DNA of 64,000 nt from Trichosphaerium sp. ATCC 40318 (taxonomy: Eukaryota; Discosea; Flabellinia; Trichosidae): contig JALMLS010000564.1 in assembly GCA_038496445.1 (NCBI GenBank), positions 248,001-312,000 of the forward strand, read 5' to 3'. Position numbers and translations under genes: made by a program. This document shows positions 24,560 to 34,298 of this stretch, piece after piece. Every line of letters begins with the position of its first letter. The stretch's first letter is position 1. Below the pieces are notes generated by a model, which saw only the letters and a program-made list of their open reading frames with translations, did not search any database and was not told where the DNA came from.

Positions 24560-25596
24560 TTAATACTCTGTATCACCATGTTGATAACAGCTACAGAAAA
24601 GGTCATTGTATCCATATTCTCTACGGTGAGGTGTATAATACACTAGCTGGCAATTTGGTCTTGTTCCAAAAGGTGGTAGAGGAAGTGATACAATACAACA
24701 AATACAAAATGAATGTTGTTGGCTTGACGGAGGTGTGGAAGTCGGAAATGTACCGTTCATTGCTGGAGGGAATGTGCCATTTGTAGATGGTGGAAAGGTG
24801 CCGTTTGTTGATGGTGGGAATGTGCCATTTGTAGATGGAGGAAATGTGCCGTTTGTTGATGGTGGAAAGGTACCGTTTGTAGAAGGTGGGAATGTGCCAT
24901 TGGTAGAAGGTGGGAATGTACCATTTGTAGAAGGTGGAAATGTGCCGTTTGTGGAAGGTGGGAATGTGCCATTTGTAGAAGGTGGGAATGTGCCGTTTGT
25001 AGAAGGTGGGAATGTGCCGTTTGTGGAAGGTGGAAATGTGCCGTTTGTTGATGGTGGAAATGTACCGTTTGTAGCTGGAGGAAAGGTACCGTTTGTAGAA
25101 GGTGGGAATGTGCCGTTTGTAGAAGGTGGGAATGTGCCGTTCATTGCTGGAGGGAAGGTGCCATTGGTGATGGTGGAAATGTGCCGTTTGTAGAAGGAGG
25201 GAATGTGCCATTCGTTGAAGGTGGGAAGGTACCGTTTGTAGAAGGAGGGAATGTGCCATTTGTTGATGGAGGAAAGGTACCGTTTGTAGAAGGTGGGGAT
25301 GTGCCATTTGTAGAAGGAGGGAATGTGCCATTCGTTGAAGGTGGGAAGGTGCCATTTGTAGATGGCGGGAATGTGCCATTTGTTGATGGAGGAGATGTGC
25401 CATTTGTTGATGGTGGAAAGGTTCCGTTTGTTGAAGGAGTAGTTCCGTTTGCTTGTACTTGAAAACTATCAGTTGTTGTCTCAATGTTTCCCTGAGAGCT
25501 TCTCAATGACCTGCGCTCACGCACGGATGAAACAGATAAAACCATTGCAGTCATGGATAAAAGTAAAACAGCAGCTATCACGTGTTTAAAAGGCAT
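24560..25596 (-). CDS. Secreted Asn-Gly-Thr repeat protein with an internal frameshift
   Basis: ATG 25596 starts a signal peptide ('MPFKHVIAAVLLLSMTAMVL'). After a dibasic region come about 29 tandem copies of an eight-residue unit NGTFPPST encoded by 24 nt. Every unit holds an N-x-T glycosylation sequon, so the product would be a heavily N- and probably O-glycosylated, mucin-like secreted or surface protein. The C-terminus is Cys-bearing ('HSFCICCIVSLPLPPFGTRP') and ends at 24560. The repeat frame breaks near 25160: one unit there is a base short, so the first frame stops at 25141 after a short out-of-frame tail. The remaining units and the C-terminus are in the second frame. Polymerase or assembly slippage in the array is the simplest explanation. 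Confidence 0.75.
24740..25440 (-). repeat. 24-nt tandem repeat array (NGTFPPST units)
   Basis: About 29 head-to-tail copies of a 24-nt unit differ mostly at silent or near-silent positions (GGA/GGT, AAT/AAG and GAA/GAT alternations on the + strand). Because 24 is divisible by three, antisense and shifted frames are open too, which explains long + strand reading frames here. The array is coding, in the surface-protein gene that contains it. Confidence 0.95.
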
Positions 25597-25827
25597 ATAG
25601 GATGAGGTGTTGGTTCGGTTGTATTTTTAAACTTGTTCTTAAGGGTTCACTTGAATTTGACTTGTAAGGACTTTTTTTTTTCTTGTTGCAGCAATAACCA
25701 TGGTGACGTGATACAATATTGCACAATTTTGGCACCATGCAATTTTTGTAACCAAAATGTACAACTGATTCCAAGTAATGGTGTGATGATTGTAACCATG
25801 TTTAGCAACTATTTTGTTTAGCGTTTC

Positions 25828-26560
25828 GTTTCGAGAAAAAAAAGAAGCCCAAACTCTGTCGCACATTTTTGTACTACGAGGGAAAGAACTGTTTATTTTG
25901 TTTGTATCAAGTGAAGTTAAAAAGTGTTGTATGAGATTAGAGTGTGATTTATGACAGGTAGGGGCACGTAAGCAAACTTTTTCTGTCGCATGTTTTATCA
26001 TACAAAACCTCCAATACTCTCCTGCTATCTGAAAACATTCCAACTCGCTTGGTGTACGTCGTAATATGGTTAGGAGTGTCTTTGTTGATTCAACAAACAA
26101 GCAACATGTTTTTGTTCGTGACATTTCGTGAAAGCGCTGCAAGTTAAACTTAGAGCCACTAAAAAGGTTTTTTATTGTAGAATCAAAGTACTGCACGTAC
26201 TAGGGTAGCTTGATATTTAGTAAAGCCACGTACAATATCTAGATACCAAGTATACTTGTAACAGTTTTAAGTGCCGTTTCGAGAAAAAAAAAAGATCACA
26301 ATAAGTGTCACTGTTGGTACCTATGACGAAAAGAAATAAGCCATGTTTAACTTGTTGTATCAAACCATAACCACTACGAATCTGGGATCGGACTGTGATT
26401 TTTAGAGGTGGTACATAACCCCAACTTTTTTTGCATCCTTTTTTAAAGCTTCTTAAAATTTTGCGAGTTTTCACGTTGTGCATTGGGTAAAAAAACCCCA
26501 TAATTCTCCCACTACCTGAAACACTCCAATTCGTGCGGTACACATTACAAGGTACATATA
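25828..26560. repeat. Diverged direct repeat in a gene-poor stretch
   Basis: Two segments, about 25828-26100 and 26272-26560, are alignable by eye. Both start with 'tttcgagaaaaaaaa'. Both later contain a tract like 'tgtatgagattagagtgtg', matched by 'tgggatcggactgtg', and then 'actctcctgctatctgaaaa' matched by 'attctcccactacctgaaa', each followed by 'ca[tc]tccaa'. They read as an old tandem duplication. The open frames on the minus strand (25639-26196 and 26217-26543) are not similar to known proteins and are probably incidental. Confidence 0.5.
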
Positions 26561-27999
26561 CGCATTATATCACTCATTCAACAAAGCGGTACTTATGGCT
26601 TTTATATCGTGATGTTTCGAGATAGGACGTTTACGTTTTTGCTTTAGGACCGGATGGTATGCCGAAAATAGTTAGTTACAAAGATTACAAACAGTGTCAC
26701 AAAAGGGATATTAAACTCAGTTAACGTAGATTCAAAACAAACATTTGTCGTGATTATTACACTGCTTTTTTTAGATAGAGTCAAGCACATGCGTGTAGAT
26801 GGTTTGAAATCTGGTACAACTCAGTGTACTTTTTTTCGAGATGTATTTGTTTTCCGAACTTGTTTAATCACGTTTTAGGCTCGATTTAGTAGGTGTCTTT
26901 TTGTTTCACGAAGTGACACGCGGGGTTATTTTAAGACGAAGCTTTTTCACAGTAGACATAGATGTACTACAAAGTATGCACTGTAGTGGATTTTATGACA
27001 TTTTGTGAGGTCGGGTTCTTGTCCCGAGCAAAATGACGGAAATCCCGACCGAAATTGAACGGGGCTCTGTACTCACTTGCATTCACTTCCCTACACTAGT
27101 GTTTTATGAACAAAAAGTGGCAACACAAATAATCCACTAGTGGGTTTTCGTGTATTGTAGAAAATGTGTCATCAGCCAAACGGTAGTACCTACTAAAGCG
27201 CGTAATATATGACAATGATAGCCGAATTAAGTAGAATAAAGCTGTATTCCACAATCTCACTTTTTGACTCATTTTTCTTTATGCAATACCTACACTTGTA
27301 ATGATCAGTTTGTAGCAAATACTTATCTCCAGCGACAAAAACAGAACCTTGTGGTACAACAACAAAGCGTATTTAGCTTTGAAATAGCAGAAAAAGTAAG
27401 CTGCTTTTTCAAATTGAAAAAAAAGAAAAACAACTGTGCCATACACATTTTCTACTAGGTATTTTACTACTTCTACGCTACCTCCAAGGCAAGCCCATTG
27501 CAGTGGTGTACCACCGAAACCAATAAATTGCTTTTATTTCAAAATGGGTTGAGTACAAGTAGTTAGTTATAAGCGTCTCATCTTGTAGTTAGACGTCTGG
27601 ACTTTATTTTGATACGAATTTTGAGAAGATCTGCCAAAATTATGTTCAAGCTTTAAAACTGCGCTAATGCTAAATGCTCTACCGCTCCCACAGCCGGAAG
27701 AACATACATAGGCTTAGTGAGGGCTTGAATAACTACTGTTCAGACACTACGATAACCCACAAATTCAAGGTAAAAGGAAGCAGAATCTGAGAATAGCAAG
27801 TAACTTATGAGTGATTTAAAAATTACTATGAAACTGCTAGGTTATGATCGGACAGTGGTAACCAACAATACTGTAGTGTACCACCACTTCAATACGCGGC
27901 GGTAGCGCCCTTTTGGTCAAGAGCAGCTAGTGCATACAACATTCTCAGATAAATCTTGGAATTGACTTGTTTTTAACGTCTTTATTTTATCTGAACACA
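26561..27999. other. Gene-poor region with an inverted repeat and ankyrin relics
   Basis: No intact gene is visible. A 7-bp inverted repeat (27009-27015 and 27044-27050) could form a hairpin. Between about 27470 and 27960 the minus strand carries ankyrin-like fragments in broken frames. The remainder is A/T-rich without recognised content. Confidence 0.45.
27470..27960 (-). pseudogene. Ankyrin-repeat relics
   Basis: On the minus strand, about 27470-27537 encodes 'GGTPLQWACLGGSVEVVKY', a textbook ankyrin repeat half. Around 27660-27715 a short frame reads 'AVGAVEHLALAQF', and around 27860-27910 another reads 'GGTLQY'. The frames are separated by stops and do not splice together convincingly, so this looks like a decayed ankyrin gene rather than exons of a live one. 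Confidence 0.45.
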
Positions 28000-28681
28000 A
28001 TGTCTAACGTTACACATCACCCTGTAATTGAGGGTTTATTATACATGCGCGATTTTATAACTTCTACAGAAGAAAACACAATCCTAAAGAAGCTTGAAGA
28101 CATGGGATGGAGCGAAGAGCTGGAAAATGATCGCAGAGTACAACATTTTGGGTACAGATACGATTATCCTGTACGTTTGCGCGTTGTCAGTTAAAACAAA
28201 CTCAAACATGACCAATCGTAGTCTGAGTGCGTCGAAGCATTCACTGATGAACGTGCCACATTCCCTCCTTGCTTACAGAGTATTTTGGACAAAATTAAAA
28301 CATTAAACCTAATCAATAGACCAGACTACGTGTATGTAATGTATTGTAGCGTAAATGACACTTTTTAGGTTTAATCAGTCTATTTGTAATGATTACGGCC
28401 CAAGACATGGTATACGTTTCCATATGGACCGCATACATTGCTTCGGAAGTGTCATTCCATGTGTGTCACTTGTGGGCGACGGCGTGATAAACTTTCGAAA
28501 TAAAAAGACACAAGAGGTTATTCCTGTCACTGTGCATGCTAGATCGCTTTACATAATGACAGGTAAGTCAAGGTATGATTGGCAGCACGGCATAGAATAC
28601 GGTAAAGACGGTATGAGAAAATCTTGTAATACGCTATTTTTATCCGACTTCATTGATGTAATAATTAGATTCGAGACCTAG
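28000..28681 (+). CDS. AlkB-like Fe(II)/2-oxoglutarate dioxygenase
   Basis: ATG 28000 opens 'MSNVTHHPVIEGLLYMRDFI' (family-typical GLxYxxDFI start) and 'RRVQHFGYRYDYP'. A GTACGT intron (about 28171-28218) leads to 'CVEAFTDERATFPPCLQSIL'. A GTATGT intron (about 28331-28368) leads to the catalytic core 'GIRFHMDRIHCFGSVIPCVS' with the HxD iron ligands, then 'MTGKSRYDWQHGIEYGKDGM' with the distal His and a following Arg. The stop is at 28681. AlkB homologues hydroxylate methyl groups on DNA, RNA or protein. The HFGYxYDY block resembles ALKBH8/ALKBH4-like members. No RRM or methyltransferase domain is attached, so the substrate is open. The product is about 190 residues, compact for the family. 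Confidence 0.88.
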
Positions 28682-29029
28682 ACGCGTATCAGTTACATTC
28701 AGAAAGATTACAAGCACGAAACCTCCTTCAAAAAAAAGAAAGGAAAAACGAGAAAAGAGGTGGGCTGAATTACAGGAGAATGAAGCGACAACCACGCAGT
28801 AACCAATAAAAATAGTGTCTATAACAAAAAAGGTTCGTTTATTGTGTAGGTTATGAGAAAAACAACATACTGTCGGAAAACTAAAAAAAGTCAACGTGCG
28901 TAATATCTTAGTTAAGAAAGTACGAAAAACCGTTTTAAATAGAACGGTATCACATCTTTTATGCGAAAAGTTGTAAGGTACATGAACGATAAGTCTTTTC
29001 ATTGTAGTATTAACAACGTTTATAGCAGC
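28682..29029. other. Intergenic region
   Basis: The A-rich sequence immediately after the AlkB stop includes a possible in-frame Lys/Arg-rich extension but no clear exon. Nothing else was recognised before the signal-peptide gene that starts at 29030. Confidence 0.4.
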
Positions 29030-30886
29030 ATGATCAATTTACACCGCTTTACTTCTTTCCTTTCGTTATTCCTTGTATTTTGCAACTACAGTGCGTGGAA
29101 ATACGTTTATTCATACTTTTAAACCATAAACAGCAAGTGTTTATCTCACATTTCAATAGCAATTGCACAGGTTAATATAGACACAACACAGTTCTTTGAT
29201 GTCAACAAGGCTGACGCTTACTTTCAAAATGATTTCATGAGGTATCAACAAGAAGAATAGACTTTTCCAACAAACACCTCTAACATTCTTTGTAGAATCA
29301 GTGCCTACAGCCAGAGTCCTCTTGTATACTCGGCAGAACCTTTATACAGAAATGGTAGCATATACGATGACGTGAGGTTATTCTTTTACTTTAGACATAT
29401 CGAAGAACGAAATGAAGCAGTAAGTGACGCTTCGTAGACTCAGGCTATTCTTTTGTAAAAATAGAATTTTCCCTTTAGGGATAATTAGTCACGCAATTAG
29501 TTCACTTTGAGCTTATTTTTTGTTTAGGGAGAGATTGTTGCTAGTTTTAACTATACCTCTCCTATGACCTATTCTTATGCTGAAGATATGTACCAAGGTG
29601 CAAGAAGGCACAGATTTATTACTAAAACAAAAGTCAATTCTGCAGATATTACAATTTATACTGCGTACTATGATTCGTACGTTTGACCAGTTTTTATTTG
29701 TTTTATGTTGTCTTATGTTTTTTTTTTGGTTAGAGAAATTGAATTCTCTTTTGACTTTGAGAATAAGAATGATTCTATTAAACTACCGCATGAGTACGTT
29801 GTAATCTTCTGACACTAGGGAAAATATCTTGTGTTTTCGATTTGTATCTTAGTAACCGTATTTATAAATAGCAAGCGTTCAATGAAACTTACTGTGGCTT
29901 CAAATGGGTGGCCATTCAAAAACCCCAAAAATCGACTCTCTTGTGCGTCTTGTTTGATACTCAAATGCATCTAACTTTACGCCGTAGTCGCATCTGGGTA
30001 TGCAGTTACTATATCAGACAGACTGGACCCAACTGAGCTTGAAGTAGCGACTGAGAATTTCGAGGTATTTGCCTTTTCTTTTTGCATGGTGTATTCTCAC
30101 TATTTTGATTAGTACTCAGTGCATTGGAAATCTATTTATCCTGGGGAGTTTCTAATAGAAGCTGACTTTGTAAACTTCGCTGCTATAAACGGAACACATT
30201 TCTCTCCAGTAACTGATCTAGTATTATCTAAAGGGTTGACATACTGTAACATGACTGGTTATGAAACACTTTGCCATGTAACGCATAATCGGTTTGATAT
30301 TTTGACACATGGAGAGTGCGTACCTGAAGAATTGAAGAGTTCTTAGTAAATTTACTATTGCATACTTTTTTTCAAACAAAAGAGCCGTCATTATCAACAG
30401 TTGTTCTTATAGATTTGTAGCGTTGTGTACGACCCAGATTTAATAATCGTACTTGATAAGAATATATACGGACAGAAGAAAAATGGTACAGCTGATGAGA
30501 GGGCAGCTTATCAGCGCTCAATGACTATAACTTATGCAAGCATTGGGATTTTATGTGCTGTAAGTTTTACTTTTTTTTTCTGTATTTGAACAGCTTCTAA
30601 CTTTTTTTGAAGGTATCAGTTGTAGTTGTAATTATTTGCGTATACTATTGGATGTTTATGAGGCATACTGGTAATAGTAAAGTACCTACCCTTGGCGCTG
30701 GCATGGTACCTCCCAAAAAGAAACACAAGGTAGTGGACGCTTGACGTTTTTATTGCAGTATCTAATGCCGTTTTCTTTTAGACAAAATTTCGTATTACTC
30801 CTCGTCAAATGTTCCGTCCTGATGATGCCACGTTGCTTAAAGCACCCCCTCGAGCAGCAAAGAATAAATCCATAGAAGACTCTTGA
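29030..30886 (+). CDS. Type I membrane glycoprotein, unknown family
   Basis: ATG 29030 encodes a signal peptide ('MINLHRFTSFLSLFLVFCNY') spliced to 'IAQVNIDTTQFFDVNKADAY'. The extracellular part includes 'SAEPLYRNGSIYDDVRLFFY', 'GARRHRFITKTKVNSADITI', 'IEFSFDFENKNDSIKLP', and 'SVHWKSIYPGEFLIEADFVN', with several N-x-S/T sites. A single transmembrane helix ('ASIGILCA' joined to 'VSVVVVIICVYYWMF') is followed by a basic tail ('PPKKKHKTKFRITPRQMFRP') ending at TGA 30884-30886. About ten introns of 50-80 nt are present. The ectodomain looks like an all-beta region, but no family was recognised. The KKKHK motif near the membrane is more likely a stop-transfer or sorting signal than an NLS. Confidence 0.8.
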
Positions 30887-31107
30887 TCGACAGCTTCTTT
30901 TCCAAATTGTTGTAAAATAAAAAAAAAAATCGTATCTTTTCGCTTTGTTGAAAGAAATTATTGGGATTTACCATCGGATTTCCGGAACTAGTCAAAATCT
31001 TAACTAATCAATCGCCGTGGAGTATAGGTATAATAAGAGGGTGAGAACGAAAAGTCCGGAATTTAGTCAAGTATTGTCTTGCTCATATTCAACTTCAGAG
31101 GTCAATA

Positions 31108-33309
31108 ATGCATCTGCTCCTATTGGCGTTCTGTGCTTTTGCCTTGTGCCTAGCCGCACCTGTGCCACCACCAACAGCTACTTATTACTACACTCAAACT
31201 TTGGATCATTTCAATTTCCTTACTGAGCCTCAAACGTTTCAACAACGCGTACTTGTTTACGATGCTGATTGGGATAAAGCTAACAACGGCAAGAACCTTC
31301 GATCGCTGTTTGACAACTGACACGCTCTATAGGCCCTGTTTTCTTCTACGCGGGTAATGAAGGCGATATTAGGAACTTTTACGACAATACTGGCTTCAGT
31401 ACGTATTTAACTTCCAATTATGCTCTAACAAGCGCAATAGTGTTCGATATTGCCCCAGAATTCGGTGCTTTGATTATCTTTGCCGAACATAGGTTTTATG
31501 GTAAGCTAACTTTTCTCACGAATACTCCGAAGCAAAAAACCTACTAACGAGCGATTTATAGGCCATACACAACCTTTTGGCAATAAATCCCACAGTGTAC
31601 CACAAATCGGCCTATTAAGCATCGAGCAGGCGCTTGCAGATTACGCTGAAATTATTCCAGCATACAAAAAACTGTTAGGAGCTGAAAACTCGAAAGTCAT
31701 CTCTTTTGGTGGTTCTTACGGTGGAATGTACGTAAAAGCGAACCTGCAAACTTATTAACTCCCACCGCTAGGTTAGCAGCCTACTTGCGCTTCAAATTCC
31801 CTCACATTGTTGACGGCGCACTTGCTGCTTCTGCACCAATCCGTTTGTTCTCAGGATACACAATGGCACCAGGATTTTACGAGACAGGTACAACTCAAAC
31901 GTTTTTTTGGACTGAAATTTCATGTTCATTTGTTGTTGGATTTATCTGTTTTATTTTTTTTTGGGTTTTAACCTGTCTTTATAGTATCAACTGTATTCGC
32001 AAGACGTAATCCAGAATGTACCGACAACGTTAAAGAAGGTTTCGCTGAATTTCTCAAACTTGCAGCTCAAGGACCAGCTGGTAAAGTTCTTTTTGGAAAA
32101 ATATCATCGTGTTAATTGTTTTTTTTCCTGTTTAGGCTGGAAGACATTGACTGATACACTCCGCGTTTGCCGTCCAATTACATCACAACATGATGTAGCA
32201 CACGTGCTAGCATGGCTAGTCAACTCCTATGCTAACATGGCTATGGCAAATTACCCGTAAGTTTATTGTAGTATTTAAGTATCGACTCAAACTCGGCATA
32301 GATACCCAGCTAACTTCCTTGGAAACTTGCCAGCATGGCCTTTGGACTATTCTTGTACTTTAACAAAGGGTAAAGCACCTCTTGAGGGTCTACGTGACTC
32401 TGCCGGTTTGTTTTGTACGTAGCCTGAAAATGTTATTTTTTCGATTTTCGTAATTTGACAATCCGTTGACCCTTTCATCAAGATAACGGTACAAATGGTG
32501 CTCTTAAATGTTACGATACTATCTCTGAATATATTGAATGCTCTGATCAAACTGGGTACGACAAATTGGTTTTTTTTTTGTTCAACAGCCAGAAGACTGA
32601 TAAAACTTAAAATAGATGTGGTGAGGGCCCTGATGGACACTCTTGGGATTACCAAGCATGTACCGAAATCATTGCACTTATTAGCACAAACAATGTTACT
32701 GATATGTTCCCTCCACATGACTGGACACTTGCTGACCTCCAAGCCCACTGTAAAACCAAGTAAGTGACAACTTTATGTTCCTTTTTTGGATGTAAATTAA
32801 CGAATATCTTTTAGCTGGGGTGTAGCTCCTAGACCAGGTTGGATGGGTACTAACTTTGGTGGACCAATGTTTAAAGGTGGTAGTAACATCATTTTCTCTA
32901 ATGGTCTTCTTGACCCTTGGCATGGAGGTACGTTTAACTTTTTTTGTAGATTTGAACTTCCATTTCGAAAATGAATTATTTTCGTTCGAACTTACATGCT
33001 TATTTCCTTTCCAGGTGGTTTCTTGAAACAACTATCACCAACTATGCCAGCTGTACTTATTAAGGATGGCGCTCACCACTTGGATTTGAGGTACGCGTGT
33101 GATACATACATGAACTCAATTTTTTCTGGTTTTTTCAAATAACAAAACCGATTGCTAATTAATTTGTTTTTAGATCAAGCAATCCTTTGGATCCACAATC
33201 TGTTATTACCGCAAGAAACACTGAAAAGCAATGGATTAAGAAATTTTTAGAAGAAAAGGCTCCAGATATGTTCGAAGGCACTGATCAAACAACAATTTAC
33301 ACTAATTAA
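31108..33309 (+). CDS. S28 serine carboxypeptidase (lysosomal Pro-X carboxypeptidase/DPP7 type)
   Basis: ATG 31108 starts a signal peptide ('[16 protein letters not shown]'). The N-terminal S28 motif '[11 protein letters not shown]' follows, then '[20 protein letters not shown]', '[10 protein letters not shown]', the nucleophile elbow '[11 protein letters not shown]', '[19 protein letters not shown]', '[16 protein letters not shown]' with the catalytic Asp, and '[16 protein letters not shown]' with the catalytic His. The stop is at 33307-33309. The Ser-Asp-His triad is intact. The family cleaves after proline near peptide ends in lysosomes or outside the cell, fitting nutritional proteolysis in a phagotroph. 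About ten short introns are in phase with the conserved frame. Confidence 0.94.
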
Positions 33310-33598
33310 AAACAAAGACTTTCTTCAAAACTTGAAAAAAACGAATAATAAACGTTAAATTTTTTCAATTAATGTCATCTGTTTACAAACAATACTTTCG
33401 CAATTTGTGCAAATAAAACCATCCATTACGTTTTATGGGTTTATACGTCCAAGAAGAATTGTCTTGTGTTTGGGTGACTTAGCGCACTTCGTATCACAGG
33501 AACTTAGCGGTTCGTGTCATAGGAACTTGCGGTTGCTAGTTCCTAATGAATACAGTTCCTACATTCATTATTCTCAAGCATACAACAAAGCAAGTCAA

Positions 33599-34162
33599 AT
33601 GGCAGAACGTTTACCAACCGGATGGGAACCTATTTACAACAAATCTAAAGAGAAAATAGGATACAAAGATGCAAACAACGTTTTCCAAACAGAGCTGCCA
33701 AAAACCACATCGTCTGAATCGAGTACAGGATTTTTTGTTCCTGTAGGATCAATAATAGCATACCATAGCGCATTAATGGGCTCAAACGCGCCTCTACCTT
33801 GTAATTACGCTGCTTGTGACGGTCAGGTCGTTACAGATCCTCAAAGTCCACTGTGTGGCAAAACGCTACCAAATCTAAACGGCGAACGTGGTCACTTCCT
33901 TAGAGGAGGTAAAATGAGCGGTGTATTTCAAGAGGATGCATTTCAGGGACATGGTCACCTGTTTGTATCAAGAGGTGATTCTGCACCTTCTCCAGGAGGC
34001 CATAAAACTGACGCTGCTAATCACAGTGGAACATCAGGGGAGTATAGATCAACTGGGAAGGTTCGAAATGCAATAAAGTTTGACAATTGCGGAGATCCTA
34101 GGGTAGCCGAAGAAACGAGACCAATGAACATGAGTGTAACATGGATAATAAGGATAAAATAA
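33599..34162 (+). CDS. WW-like plus phage tail-collar domain protein
   Basis: The chosen start is ATG 33599, as the frame upstream has no ATG. Residues 4-35 look like a WW domain ('LPTGWEPIYNKSKEKIGYKD'), although the second Trp is replaced. The rest is a tail-collar fold as in phage tail fibres: 'VPVGSIIAYHSAL', 'LPNLNGERGHFLRGG', 'AFQGHGHLFVSRGD' and the hallmark C-terminal 'EETRPMNMSVTWIIRI'. The gene has no intron, unlike its neighbours. Collar domains in phages form trimers with receptor-binding tips, and bacterial versions act as adhesins. A eukaryotic copy may be cytosolic because no signal peptide is visible. Horizontal origin from phage or bacterial DNA is plausible. Confidence 0.82.
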   Translation: MAERLPTGWEPIYNKSKEKIGYKDANNVFQTELPKTTSSESSTGFFVPVGSIIAYHSALMGSNAPLPCNYAACDGQVVTDPQSPLCGKTLPNLNGERGHFLRGGKMSGVFQEDAFQGHGHLFVSRGDSAPSPGGHKTDAANHSGTSGEYRSTGKVRNAIKFDNCGDPRVAEETRPMNMSVTWIIRIK

Positions 34163-34298
34163 ACGCTACACAAATTGTTAGTTCTCGAATATCTTTGCAT
34201 TCTTGTATATACTAGGTTAGAGCGCACAGCTAACGCCATCTGGCAAAGGAAAGTTCATAAAGCACCATAAGGCCACTAATTAGCGGACAAACTATGAC

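Noticed and set aside
24740-25440. CRISPR-like regular spacing
   Set aside because: There are no unique spacers. It is a head-to-tail coding repeat in a eukaryotic gene.
24735-25462. Long + strand reading frames rich in GGNVPFVEGG
   Set aside because: They are antisense to the NGTFPPST array. The 24-nt unit keeps all frames open. The minus-strand frame has the signal peptide and sequons.
25639-26196. 185-codon minus-strand open frame
   Set aside because: No family resemblance, part of a decayed direct repeat, with no exon-like partners; treated as incidental.
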